Source of the DNA: Streptomyces griseorubiginosus
GTDB taxonomy: Bacteria > Actinomycetota > Actinomycetes > Streptomycetales > Streptomycetaceae
NCBI RefSeq assembly: GCF_017614965.1
Contig: NZ_WVUG01000040.1
Location: forward strand, 1-42,399
Length of the DNA: 42,399 nucleotides
Direction: 5' to 3'
This document shows positions 23,002-31,316 of this stretch, piece after piece. The notes beneath the pieces were generated by a model. That model was not told the origin of the DNA and made no database searches. It worked only from the letters and a program-made list of their open reading frames with translations. Position 1 is the first letter of the stretch. Every line of letters starts with the position of its first letter. The position numbers and the translations under genes were made by a program.

Positions 23002-26000
23002 GGCTGCACCGGCTGGACATCACGGCCTTCGGACCCTTCGGGGCCGCCCAGTCCGTCGACTTCGACGAACTCTCGGCCGCCGGCCTGTTCCTGCTGCACG
23101 GCCCGACCGGGGCCGGCAAGACCTCGGTTCTGGACGCCGTTTGCTACGCCCTGTACGGGACGGTCCCGGGAGCGCGCCAGAGCGGTCAGGGCCTGACCCT
23201 GCGCAGCGATCACGCGTCGACGGCCACCCGCACCGAGGTCACCCTCGAACTGACCGTCGCCGGACGCCGGTTGGAGATCACCCGGCAGCCGCCCTGGGAG
23301 CGGCCCAAGAAGCGCGGCTCCGGCACGACGCTGGAGAAGGCGCAGAGCTGGCTGCGCGAGTACGACACCACGACGGCCGACTGGAAGGACCTCAGCCGTT
23401 CCCACCAGGAGATCGGCGAGGAGATCACCCAGCTGCTCGGAATGAGCCGCGAGCAGTTCTGCCAGGTCGTGCTGCTGCCCCAGGGCGACTTCGCCCGCTT
23501 CCTGCGCGCCGACGCCGAGGCGCGCGGCAAGCTCCTCGGCCGCCTCTTCGACACCCACCGCTTCGCCGAGGTGGAGAAGCGCCTCGCCGAGCGCCGGCGC
23601 GCCGCGGAGGCCCGGGTGCGCGAGGGCGACGCCGAACTGCTGGCCGACGCCCACCGCATGCAGCAGGCCGCGGGCGGTGCGATGGAGCTGCCCGAACTGA
23701 CGCCGGGGGAGCCGGGGCTGGCGGAAGCCGTCGTCGCGGCCGCCGCCGTCGCCCGCAGCACCGCCCGCGAACAGCTCACCATCGCCCACCTCCGCCTCAC
23801 CTCCGCGGAGTCGGCCCACGCGGCAGCCAAGCGGGTGCTGGACGACGCACGCGAACTGGACCGGCTGCAGCGGCGGTTCACCGAGGCGCGCGAGCGTGCC
23901 GCGCGGCTGGAGGAGCGTGCCGACGCCCACCGGGAGGCCCAGGCGCGCATGGAACGCTCCCGCAAGGCGGAGGCGGTGGCACCGGCGCTGGACCTCCGGG
24001 AGGCCACGGACGCCGAGCACCGCAGGGCGGCGGAGGCGGAGGCACGCGCGCGTGCCCTGCTGCGGAACATCCTGGAGCCGGCGGCAGGACTCACCGACGC
24101 CGGTGCCGTCGCTCTCGCCGCCGCCGCTCGCCGTGCCGTCGAGGAGCTGGGTGGTCTGGAATCCGCGCGACGGGCCGAACAGCGGCTGGCCGAGCTGCTG
24201 AAGGAGCGGGAGGGGCTGGAGCGGCAGGAACGGGCCGACGAGGACGTCCTGCAGGAGGCCGAGGCGTGGCTCGCCGGGTGGGACCAGATGCGCACGGCAC
24301 TCCAGAGCGGTGTCGACTCCGCGCAGGAAGCCGCCACCCGGGCCGAACAGCTCGCGGTGCAGCGGGACCCGGCCCGCAGGCGCCTCGCCGCCGCCCGACA
24401 GCGCGACCAGCTCGGCCGGGACGTCGACGACGCCCAGCGCCAGGTCCTGGCCGCCACGGAGTCCGCGCAGAAGGCGCGTGCCGAATGGCTCGACGTGAAG
24501 GAACAGCGGCTGAACGGCATCGCAGCCGAGCTGGCCGCCCAGCTCACGGACGGCGAACCCTGCGCGGTCTGCGGCGCCGTCGAACACCCCGCGCCCGCCC
24601 GCAAGGACGCCGGGCACGTCGGCCGGGAGACCGAGGAGCGCGCCCTCGCCGCCTACCAGCACGCCGACGAACAGCGCACCGAGGCCGAGCGGCGCCTGGG
24701 TGTCGTACAGCGCGCCCTGGCCGCCGCACAGGGCGAGGCCGGCGACACACCCACCGAGCAACTGGCCCTCCAGGCAGATGAGTTGGAGCAGCAGTACACG
24801 GAGGCCCGCGCCGGAGCGTCCGCGCTGTCCGGCGCCCACGAACAGCTGCGGCAGGCCGAGGAGGAACGCGACCGGCGGGTCTCCGCCCAGCAGGAGGCCG
24901 CCGTACGCGCCGCCTCCCGGGTCGCCCGCCGGGACGCCCTGGACCAGGAACGGGCCGCTCTCGAAGCGGAGTTGACGCAGGCCCGGGGTGCCGCCGGGAG
25001 CGTCGCCGCCCGCGCCGCCCAGCTCGAACGCCGGGCCGCCCTGCTCACCGACGCCGCCGACACCGCCCGCGCCGCCGAGGACACCGCGGGGCGGCTCAAG
25101 GACGCGGACGCCCGGCTCGCCGACGCCGCCTTCCGGGCCGGCTTCGAGACCCCGCAGGCGGCGGCCGCCGCACTCCTCGACGACCACGCCCACCGCGAGC
25201 TGCAACGCCGCCTGGACGCCTGGCAGTCCGAGGAGGCCGCCGTACGCGCCGTCCTCGCCGAGGCCGACACCGCGGCCGCCGCCCAGCAGCCGCCCGCCGA
25301 CCTCGCCTCGGCGGAACGGGCCGCCGCCGAGGCGGGCCGCCGGGTCCGCGAGGCCGCCTCCGCGCGCGACGCGGCGGCCCGCCGCTGCACCGAACTCGAC
25401 CGACTCTCCGCTCGCTCGGCCGCGGGGCTGCGCCGGCTCGCCCCGCTGCGGGAGGAGTACGACCGGGTGGCCCGTCTCGCCTCCCTCACCGCCGGCACCT
25501 CCGCGGAGAACGACCGCAAGATGCGCCTGGAGTCGTATGTGCTGGCGGCCCGCCTGGAGCAGGTCGCCGCCGCGGCGACCGTGCGGCTGCAGCGCATGTC
25601 GTCCGGCCGCTACACCCTCGTCCACTCCGACGACCGCACCGGACGCGGCCGCAGCGGTCTCGGTCTGCACGTCGTCGACGCGTGGACCGGCCGTGAGCGG
25701 GACACCTCCACGCTGTCCGGCGGCGAGACGTTCTTCGCCTCGCTCGCCCTCGCCCTCGGCCTGGCGGACGTCGTCACGGACGAGGCCGGCGGGGTCCGCC
25801 TGGACACCCTCTTCATCGACGAGGGCTTCGGCAGCCTGGACGACCAGACCCTGGACGAGGTGCTGGACGTGCTCGACTCACTGCGCGAACGGGACCGCAG
25901 CGTCGGCATCGTCAGCCATGTCGCCGACCTGCGGCGGCGCGTCCACGCCCAGTTGGAGGTGGTGAAGGGCAGATCCGGGTCGACGCTGCGGCAGCGCGGT

Positions 26001-26006
26001 CACTGA
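22998..26006 (+). CDS. sbcC: Exonuclease subunit SbcC (Rad50 homologue)
   Basis: The 1002-residue SMC-type ATPase has Walker A GPTGAGKTS near residue 35, long Ala/Glu/Arg-rich coiled coils, a zinc hook CAVC near residue 521 at the middle, the ABC signature TLSGGETFFASLALALG near residue 905, and Walker B DTLFIDEGFGSLD. It gives ATP-driven clamping and tethering to SbcD. GTG 22998 is set by the overlap with the sbcD stop and GGGAGG upstream; an in-frame start at 21804 lies inside sbcD and is rejected. The 3' end overlaps the facing Lrp gene by 7 bp. Confidence 0.95.
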   Translation: MRLHRLDITAFGPFGAAQSVDFDELSAAGLFLLHGPTGAGKTSVLDAVCYALYGTVPGARQSGQGLTLRSDHASTATRTEVTLELTVAGRRLEITRQPPWERPKKRGSGTTLEKAQSWLREYDTTTADWKDLSRSHQEIGEEITQLLGMSREQFCQVVLLPQGDFARFLRADAEARGKLLGRLFDTHRFAEVEKRLAERRRAAEARVREGDAELLADAHRMQQAAGGAMELPELTPGEPGLAEAVVAAAAVARSTAREQLTIAHLRLTSAESAHAAAKRVLDDARELDRLQRRFTEARERAARLEERADAHREAQARMERSRKAEAVAPALDLREATDAEHRRAAEAEARARALLRNILEPAAGLTDAGAVALAAAARRAVEELGGLESARRAEQRLAELLKEREGLERQERADEDVLQEAEAWLAGWDQMRTALQSGVDSAQEAATRAEQLAVQRDPARRRLAAARQRDQLGRDVDDAQRQVLAATESAQKARAEWLDVKEQRLNGIAAELAAQLTDGEPCAVCGAVEHPAPARKDAGHVGRETEERALAAYQHADEQRTEAERRLGVVQRALAAAQGEAGDTPTEQLALQADELEQQYTEARAGASALSGAHEQLRQAEEERDRRVSAQQEAAVRAASRVARRDALDQERAALEAELTQARGAAGSVAARAAQLERRAALLTDAADTARAAEDTAGRLKDADARLADAAFRAGFETPQAAAAALLDDHAHRELQRRLDAWQSEEAAVRAVLAEADTAAAAQQPPADLASAERAAAEAGRRVREAASARDAAARRCTELDRLSARSAAGLRRLAPLREEYDRVARLASLTAGTSAENDRKMRLESYVLAARLEQVAAAATVRLQRMSSGRYTLVHSDDRTGRGRSGLGLHVVDAWTGRERDTSTLSGGETFFASLALALGLADVVTDEAGGVRLDTLFIDEGFGSLDDQTLDEVLDVLDSLRERDRSVGIVSHVADLRRRVHAQLEVVKGRSGSTLRQRGH

Positions 26007-26446
26007 CCGAGCGCTCGGCGCGGCAGCGGCGAGGAGTACACGACGCTCGTCGTCACCGAGCCCAGCGTGCCGATCTTCCCCGACACCTCCTCCAGGTGGC
26101 GCATCGAGCGGGCGGCGACCTTGATGACGAAGCAGTCGTCGCCGGTGACATGGTGCGCCTCGAGGATCTCGGGCGTCACGGCGACGAGGTCGTGGAACGG
26201 CTTGTAGTTGCCGTTGGGGTACCGCAGGCGCACGAACGCCAGGATCGGCAGCCCCAGCCGCTCCGGGTCCACCACGGCCGCGTAGCCCTGGATGACACCC
26301 GCCTCCTCCAGCCGCCGCACCCGCTCGGTGACGGCGCTCGGCGACATGGAGACGGCCCGCGCCAGCTCGGCGTAGCTGGCCCGTCCCTCCCGCTGCAGGA
26401 CGTCCAGGATGCGCCAGTCGGTTGCGTCCGGGGAATACGCGGTCAT
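26000..26446 (-). CDS. Lrp/AsnC-family regulator
   Basis: The 148-residue protein has the Lrp winged helix (DWRILDVLQREGRASYAELA, then MSPSAVTERVRRLEEAGVI) and the C-terminal RAM ligand domain (VTGDDCFVIKVAARSMRHLE). Such regulators respond to amino acids and act as dimers or octamers. ATG 26446 is chosen over an upstream in-frame ATG because MTAYSPDATDW matches family starts and TATCCA lies six bases upstream. It is divergent from the rhodanese gene, the likely target, with 93 bp between start codons. Confidence 0.9.
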   Translation of the reverse strand: MTAYSPDATDWRILDVLQREGRASYAELARAVSMSPSAVTERVRRLEEAGVIQGYAAVVDPERLGLPILAFVRLRYPNGNYKPFHDLVAVTPEILEAHHVTGDDCFVIKVAARSMRHLEEVSGKIGTLGSVTTSVVYSSPLPRRALGQ

Positions 26447-26452
26447 CACCGA

Positions 26453-26472
26453 TGGATAGCAGGGGAATCCCC
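26453..26472. promoter_or_regulatory. Leaderless-type -10 box of the Lrp gene and adjacent palindrome
   Basis: On the minus strand TATCCA (26453-26458) ends six bases before ATG 26446. GGGGAATCCCC (26462-26472) is an 11-bp palindrome next to it, well placed for autoregulation and control of the divergent rhodanese gene. Confidence 0.5.
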
Positions 26473-26527
26473 GGCGGATCAAGGGATGCGCCGGGAAACG
26501 GCACTTCAGAGGGCGGACGTCCGCTCG

Positions 26528-26533
26528 TAGATT
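26528..26533 (+). promoter_or_regulatory. -10 box TAGATT, leaderless geometry
   Basis: TAGATT ends six bases before ATG 26540 of the rhodanese gene; no ribosome site is present. Confidence 0.5.
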
Positions 26534-26539
26534 TCAGGC

Positions 26540-27064
26540 ATGACCACCGACACCGTGAACCCCGTCCTCAGGGTCGCCCCCGCCGCCCCGGCGCAGGCCG
26601 CCGCCTACTTCCGCGCGAGCCTCGCCTTCCACGCCGACGTCTCCGACGTGGCCGCCGCGCTGGCGGCCGACGGCGGTCCCGGCTTCGTCCTCGTGGACTC
26701 CCGCTCCACCGGGTCCTGGGAGCAGGGCCACATCCCCGGCGCGCTCCACCTGCCCACCGCGCTCATCCCCGAGCGGGCCGAGCAGCTCCTCGACAGGTCC
26801 GTGCCGGTCGTCACGTACTGCTGGGGCCCGGGCTGCAACGGCGCCACCCGCGCCGCGCTGGCCCTCGCCGAACTCGGCTACCAGGTCAAGGAGATGCTCG
26901 GCGGCTTCGAGTACTGGGCACGGGAGGGCTTCGCGTACGAGACCGGAGGGGGCTCGGAGCGCCGGCCGGCGGACCCGCTGACGGCGCCGGTGCGGGGCGG
27001 GGAGCCGGCGCTATGTCACATACCACCGTCCGCGGCACCGGCACCGGTCGACTGCGGCTGCTGA
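26540..27064 (+). CDS. Rhodanese-domain sulfurtransferase
   Basis: The 174-residue protein has a rhodanese fold: FVLVDSRSTGSWEQGHIPGA (CH2A motif region), then VVTYCWGPGCNGATRAALAL, where C99-NGAT-R104 fits the CX4R active loop and C94 is a second nearby cysteine. Rhodaneses carry sulfane sulfur as a persulfide. The C-terminus ends in a VDCGC cysteine pair, unusual for the family and possibly a resolving or metal-binding site. Start is ATG 26540. Divergence from an Lrp regulator suggests amino acid (perhaps sulfur) control. Confidence 0.9.
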   Translation: MTTDTVNPVLRVAPAAPAQAAAYFRASLAFHADVSDVAAALAADGGPGFVLVDSRSTGSWEQGHIPGALHLPTALIPERAEQLLDRSVPVVTYCWGPGCNGATRAALALAELGYQVKEMLGGFEYWAREGFAYETGGGSERRPADPLTAPVRGGEPALCHIPPSAAPAPVDCGC

Positions 27065-27273
27065 TCCCCTCGACCGTCGCGGTGACCATGACGACCGCCG
27101 CGAATCCCCCCGTGCGTGGCCGACGTGCGCGACCCGTGCGTGGCTGCCGTGCGTGGTCCGTGCGTGGCCGCTCCGAGCGACCCGTTTGCGACTGCCGTGC
27201 GCGACCCGTGCGTGCCGCTGCGAGCGACCGTGCGCGACCGCCGTGCGTGACTGCCGCGCGTGGCCACGTGCGC

Positions 27274-27417
27274 GACCGGCAGCGGGCGGTCGACCTCGCG
27301 GAGCGGGCCGGCCGGGACGACCTGCTCGCCTCGGTCTACGGCGCCTGGACCGAGCCCTCGCTCTGGCGCAGCCGGCTGGAGGGCTTCTTCGACCGGACCG
27401 CCCTGGCCCGCCCCGCC
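27274..27417 (+). pseudogene. Fossil of an AfsR/SARP-type regulator C-terminal segment
   Basis: Forty-eight codons read DRQRAVDLAERAGRDDLLAS, then VYGAWTEPSLWRSRLEGFFD, resembling the helical repeats of AfsR/BTAD-type regulators (ALxLAERTGxxDLxxxxxxAW, TxPxxWxxRxYG). No start, no DNA-binding or ATPase part, and both edges run straight into the CGTGCGTGGC repeats. It therefore looks like a relic rather than a gene. The family match is by eye. Confidence 0.45.
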
Positions 27418-27596
27418 ATGCATGGGCCCGTGCGCGTCGCAGTGTGTGGCCGCTGCGAGCGACACGAATGCGAGCGCCGTGCGTGAACGCCGCGAGTGGC
27501 CCGTGCCTGGCCCCCGTGCGTGACCACCGCAAGTGGCCGTTGAGGAGCCCTCGCGGACGGCGAACACCGGTGATCCCCGCCCACGCCCCCGGCGTG

Positions 27597-27602
27597 TACG
27601 GT
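27597..27602 (+). promoter_or_regulatory. -10-like box TACGGT ahead of the Imm21 gene
   Basis: TACGGT ends eight bases before ATG 27611; no ribosome site is visible. Confidence 0.4.
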
Positions 27603-27610
27603 TCTGCGCC

Positions 27611-28129
27611 ATGGTGCGATACGCGGATCCCGGAAGGCTGGAGTGGGTCGAGTCGGGCGGTGGTCCGCTCATAGCCGTGCCGGAGACGGTGCTGCCGTTC
27701 TGGGCGGGCGCCGACGGCGAGGAGGCTGCCTCCGACTACGACCGCGCCTGCGAGGTCGACGGCGTGGTGGGACTGCTCCCGGTCGGTGACTCGGCCGCCC
27801 TCGTCCTCGGCGACGAACCGGCCTCGACCGCCTATCTGCCCGAGCACGCGGCCTTCGTGCGCTGGTGCGCCGCCAACTCCGAGGACGAGCTCCTGGCCGG
27901 CGTCCCGGCCGCCCTCGCCTCCGCGGACTGGAAGGACGAGGTGAGCTGGGACGTGCCGGGCACCGTCGTCCTGTTCGACTCCGCCTGGCCCGGCAGCGAG
28001 ACGGAGCGGACGGAGAGCCTGAAGGTCGCACTCGAACCCGGCCGCTACGCGGTCCGCGCGGCCAACGTCCAGCCGGGACCCGAGACCTGGCTGGGCCTCG
28101 TACAACTGCGTCGGATCGAGAAGGGCTGA
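27611..28129 (+). CDS. Imm21-family immunity protein (orphan)
   Basis: The 172-residue acidic soluble protein has LEWVESGGGPLIAVPETVLP at its start, then DYDRACEVDGVVGLLPVG, ALVLGDEPASTAYLPEH and FVRWCAANSEDELLA. This matches the Imm21 immunity-protein family as I know it from Streptomyces. Immunity proteins neutralise a partner polymorphic toxin by binding it, but no toxin, secretion gene or RHS/WXG repeat lies in this window. It sits directly after the degenerate repeat patch. A different role or solitary protection against neighbours' toxins is possible. Confidence 0.75.
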   Translation: MVRYADPGRLEWVESGGGPLIAVPETVLPFWAGADGEEAASDYDRACEVDGVVGLLPVGDSAALVLGDEPASTAYLPEHAAFVRWCAANSEDELLAGVPAALASADWKDEVSWDVPGTVVLFDSAWPGSETERTESLKVALEPGRYAVRAANVQPGPETWLGLVQLRRIEKG

Positions 28130-28194
28130 CAGCCGGACAGCCGGCACGAAAATCCACGTGCGGTCCGCGGGCGACGTCCGGATCATGGTGGCCC

Positions 28195-29040
28195 ATGCCC
28201 CCACTTCCGCACCCCGCCCCCGAAGACCTGCGCCGTGACCCCCTGCCGCTGCGCGGCCGCACCGCCCTGGTCACCGGCGCCAGCAGACGCGACGGTATCG
28301 GACATGCCGTCGCCCGGCGGCTGGCGGCGTACGGCGCGAGCGTCTATCTGCACCACCATGTGCCGCACGACGCGGCCATGCCCTGGGGCGCCGACCGCCC
28401 CGAGGACGTCATCGCCTCCGTGCGCTCCGCGCTCGGCGATCCCGAGGCGCGGGTCCTCGCGGGCCCCGGCGACCTCACCGACCCTGCCGCGCCGGCCGAG
28501 TTGATCGGGACGGCCGCGTCCGCGCTCGGCGGCCGGCTCGACATCCTCGTCGCCAACCACGCCCTCAGCGGCAGCGACGGCACCCTCGATGAGATCGACG
28601 CCGCGATGCTGGACGCGCACTGGGCGGTCGACACCCGTTCCGTGCTGCTCCTCGTCCAGGCGTACGCACGGCTACGGGCTCAACTCCCGCCGCGCACACC
28701 CGGCGGACGCGTCGTGATGATGACCTCCGGGCAGGACCTCGCGGGCGGTATGCCCGGCGAGATCGCCTACGCCCTCCAGAAGGGCGCCCTCGCCTCCATC
28801 ACCCGCTCCCTGTCGACGACGCTCGCCGAGCACGCGATCACGGTGAACGCCGTCAACCCCGGCCCCGTGGACACCGGTTACGCGACCGGGGAGCTCCACG
28901 AGGCCGTCGCCGCCCGCTTCCCCGCCGGCCGCTGGGGCATGCCCGACGACCCGGCCCGCCTCATTGCGTGGCTGGCCACGGACGAGGCGGACTGGATCAC
29001 CGGCGAGGTCGTCAACTCGGAAGGGGGCTGGCGGCGTTGA
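28195..29040 (+). CDS. SDR-family oxidoreductase, variant motifs
   Basis: The 281-residue protein is an SDR with a variant glycine loop, TGASRRDGIGHAVARRL near residue 25, a long insertion with LHHHVPHDAAMPWGADRPED, ANHALSG in place of NNAG, and Y192/K196 in YALQK preceded by VVMMTSGQ. SDRs use NAD(P)(H). The double-loop RRDGIG form is seen in a subgroup of aminoglycoside- or sugar-acting reductases; the substrate is unknown. ATG 28195 is chosen as the first in-frame ATG near the core. Its stop abuts the facing DUF885 stop with no gap. Confidence 0.87.
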   Translation: MPPLPHPAPEDLRRDPLPLRGRTALVTGASRRDGIGHAVARRLAAYGASVYLHHHVPHDAAMPWGADRPEDVIASVRSALGDPEARVLAGPGDLTDPAAPAELIGTAASALGGRLDILVANHALSGSDGTLDEIDAAMLDAHWAVDTRSVLLLVQAYARLRAQLPPRTPGGRVVMMTSGQDLAGGMPGEIAYALQKGALASITRSLSTTLAEHAITVNAVNPGPVDTGYATGELHEAVAARFPAGRWGMPDDPARLIAWLATDEADWITGEVVNSEGGWRR

Positions 29041-30732
29041 TCACAGACCGGCCAGCTCGTCCACCAGGTCGTCGAGGCCCAGCGAGCCCTGCGAGAGGGC
29101 TGCCATGTGCCAGGTCTTCAGGTCGAAGGCGTCGCCCTTGCGCTCGCGTGCCTTCTCCCGGCCCAGCAGCCAGGCGCGTTCGCCCAGCTTGTAGCCGATG
29201 GCCTGGCCCGGCATGGACAGGTAGCGGGTCAGCTCGCTCTCCACGAAGTCCGCGGGACGGCTGCTGTGCGAGCCGAAGAACTCCTGCGCCAGCGCGGGCG
29301 TCCAGCGCTCCCCGGGGTGGAAGGGGGAGTCGCCGGGGATCGTCAGCTCCAGGTGCATGCCGATGTCGATGATCACGCGGGCGGCCCGCATCATCTGTGC
29401 GTCCAGGTAGCCGAGCCGGCGCTCCGGGTCGGTGAGGAAGCCCAGCTCGTCCATCAGCCGCTCCGCGTACAGCGCCCAGCCCTCGGCGTTGGCGCTGACC
29501 ATGCCCACGCTCGCCTGGTAGCGGGAGAGGTCCGCGGCGACGTGCTTCCACTGCGCCAGCTGGAGATGGTGACCGGGCACGCCCTCGTGGTACCAGGTGG
29601 ACACCAGGTCGTAGACGGGGAAGCGGGTCTGGCCCATGGTGGGCAGCCAGGTGCACCCGGGGCGCGTGAAGTCGTCCGACGGCGGCGTGTAGTACGGCGC
29701 CGCCGCGCTGCCGGGAGGGGCGATCCGGGACTCGACGCGCCGTACCCGCTCGGCCAGGTCGAAGTGGGTGCCGTCCAGCTTCTCGATCGCCTCGTCCATC
29801 AGGGACTGCAGCCACCGCTGGACCTCGTCGACGCCCTCGATGTGCGTGCCGTGCCGGTCCAGGTGGGCGAGGGCCACCCACGGCGTCTCGGCGCCGGGCA
29901 GGATCTTCTCGGCCTCGGTCCGCATCTCGCCCAGCAGCCGGTGGTACTCGGACCAGCCGTACGCGTACGCATCGTCGAGGTCGAGGTCCGTGCCGTTGAA
30001 GTAGCGGACCCAGCGGGCGTACCGCTCGCGGCCCACGACGTCCGGCGCGCCCTCGACCGCCGGGGCGTACACGTCCCGTACCCAGTCGCGCAGGGCGACG
30101 ACGGCCTCGCCGGCCGAGCGGGCCGCCGCGTCCAGCTCGGACCGGAGCGCCTCGGGCCCCGAGGCGGCGTACTGCTCGAACCAGCCGTGCCCCGCGCCGT
30201 CCGCGTCGGCCCACTGGCCGAGCTGCTGGACGAAGGTGGCGGTGGCCCGGGGTCCGCCGTACAGCTTCTTCTCCAGCCCGAGGGCCAGGGACTCGCGGTA
30301 GCCCGCCAGCGCGGCCGGCACCGCGCGCAGCCGCTCGGCGATCGCCGCCCAGTCCTCCTGCGACTGCGCCGGCGTCACGGTGAACACCTGCCGGACCGCG
30401 TGCGCGGGGGAGCTGAGGTTGCTGACGGCGCGCAGGCCCTCCTCGGCCTCGTGCACGGCGAGCCCGGCGGTCAGCCGCTCGCGCAGCAGACGCGCGCACC
30501 GGCGCTCGATGTCACTGTCCGCGTCGGGCAGGCGCTCCGCCTCGGCGAGCCGGAGCAGGGTCGTGCGCGACAGCTCCGCCTGGGCCTCCTCACCCGCGGG
30601 CGACAGGTCGGGCAGCCTGCTGGAACTCTCCTTCACGCCGAGGAAGGTGCCGGTGATCGGATCGAGGGCGACGAGATCGTCGACGTAGGCGTCGGCGACC
30701 TCACGGGGCAGCGGGCTCTTGATCTCAGACAT
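29041..30732 (-). CDS. DUF885-family zinc metallopeptidase-like protein
   Basis: The 563-residue protein matches DUF885, a mostly helical family with a gluzincin-like site: H382-E383-GVPG-H388 in STWYHEGVPGHHLQ, followed by a downstream acidic helix in NAEGWALYAERLMDELG. The HExxxxH spacing is one longer than HExxH, as is normal in this family. Members are presumed peptidases or carboxypeptidases; substrate unknown. No signal peptide, so cytoplasmic. ATG 30732 has GAGGAT about eight bases upstream. It follows the Lrp gene by 32 bp on the same strand and may be co-transcribed. Confidence 0.88.
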   Translation of the reverse strand: MSEIKSPLPREVADAYVDDLVALDPITGTFLGVKESSSRLPDLSPAGEEAQAELSRTTLLRLAEAERLPDADSDIERRCARLLRERLTAGLAVHEAEEGLRAVSNLSSPAHAVRQVFTVTPAQSQEDWAAIAERLRAVPAALAGYRESLALGLEKKLYGGPRATATFVQQLGQWADADGAGHGWFEQYAASGPEALRSELDAAARSAGEAVVALRDWVRDVYAPAVEGAPDVVGRERYARWVRYFNGTDLDLDDAYAYGWSEYHRLLGEMRTEAEKILPGAETPWVALAHLDRHGTHIEGVDEVQRWLQSLMDEAIEKLDGTHFDLAERVRRVESRIAPPGSAAAPYYTPPSDDFTRPGCTWLPTMGQTRFPVYDLVSTWYHEGVPGHHLQLAQWKHVAADLSRYQASVGMVSANAEGWALYAERLMDELGFLTDPERRLGYLDAQMMRAARVIIDIGMHLELTIPGDSPFHPGERWTPALAQEFFGSHSSRPADFVESELTRYLSMPGQAIGYKLGERAWLLGREKARERKGDAFDLKTWHMAALSQGSLGLDDLVDELAGL

Positions 30733-30764
30733 GGGCCCATCCTCGTACGACGGCCCGTCGCACG

Positions 30765-31256
30765 TCACCCCGATTGAGCCGACGGCGAAGGCGGGAGCAG
30801 CGGCCCGCAGTCCCACTGCTGGAAGATCAACCGCGTTTCCACGCGGGCCACTTCACGCCGTGCCGTGAACTCGTCCAGCACCAGTCGCTGCAGATCCGCC
30901 ATGTCGGCGACGGCGACATGGACCAGATAGTCGTCCGGCCCGGTCAGATGGAAGACGGTACGGGACTCCGGCAGCGCCCTGATCCGCTCCACGAACGGCC
31001 CCACCAACTCCCTCCGATGCGGCCTGACCTGCACCGACAGCAGAGCCTCCAGCCCCCGCCCCAGCTTGGCCGGATCGAGCCGCAGCTGATGCCCCAGGAT
31101 CACGCCCGCCCGCCGCAACCGGGTCACCCGGTCCAGACACGTCGACGGCGCCACCCCGACCTGTGCGGCGAGATCGCGGTACGTGGTCCGGGCGTCGTTC
31201 TGCAGCAACCGCAGCAGATGCAGGTCCACCGGATCCAGTACGACGGATTCACCCAT
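30765..31256 (-). CDS. Lrp/AsnC-family regulator, divergent to a Cys/Met PLP enzyme
   Basis: The 163-residue protein has the Lrp helix-turn-helix (LHLLRLLQNDARTTYRDLAA, APSTCLDRVTRLRRAGVI) and a RAM domain (VFHLTGPDDYLVHVAVADMA). ATG 31256 is supported by a TACGTT -10 box six bases upstream. It is divergent, 60 bp, from a methionine-gamma-lyase-like gene, the same arrangement as mdeR-mdeA in Pseudomonas putida, so control of that gene by methionine or cysteine is a reasonable inference. Confidence 0.9.
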   Translation of the reverse strand: MGESVVLDPVDLHLLRLLQNDARTTYRDLAAQVGVAPSTCLDRVTRLRRAGVILGHQLRLDPAKLGRGLEALLSVQVRPHRRELVGPFVERIRALPESRTVFHLTGPDDYLVHVAVADMADLQRLVLDEFTARREVARVETRLIFQQWDCGPLLPPSPSAQSG

Positions 31257-31262
31257 CACCCG

Positions 31263-31268
31263 AACGTA
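31263..31268 (-). promoter_or_regulatory. -10 box TACGTT, leaderless geometry
   Basis: On the minus strand TACGTT ends six bases before ATG 31256 of the Lrp gene. The divergent PLP-enzyme promoter must share this 60-bp spacer, so one operator could control both. Confidence 0.5.
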
Positions 31269-31316
31269 GCACGGGACACTGCTCCCGCCGCCCGCCCGAT
31301 GTTCACCCTTCCTCGC

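Larger units (their letters stand above)
27065..27610. repeat. Degenerate CGTGCGTGGC repeat patch, no intact gene
   Basis: This 546-bp stretch has no intact gene. About eleven variants of CGTGCG(T/C)G(G/A)C lie between 27111 and 27276, and about five more between 27428 and 27524, in irregular 10-24 bp steps. A longer version, GTGGCCGCTGCGAGCGAC, is seen near 27160-27180, 27210-27228 and 27446-27463. The blocks flank a fragment that reads as coding (27274-27417). Origin unknown: local expansion, dispersed repeat or decayed gene. Confidence 0.75.

Noticed and set aside
22842..25670. Long minus-strand open frame opposite sbcC
   Set aside because: Composition is Gly/Leu-rich with no domain, while the plus strand shows Walker, zinc hook and ABC signature motifs of SbcC.
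27065..27610. CRISPR array
   Set aside because: Repeat units are only about 10 bp, irregularly spaced and degenerate, with no uniform spacers and no cas genes.
27011..28204. Minus-strand protein of His/Ser/Arg repeats through the repeat patch
   Set aside because: Repeats of the HARRS type follow simply from the DNA repeat, the frame continues antisense through the Imm21 gene, and there is no start signal.
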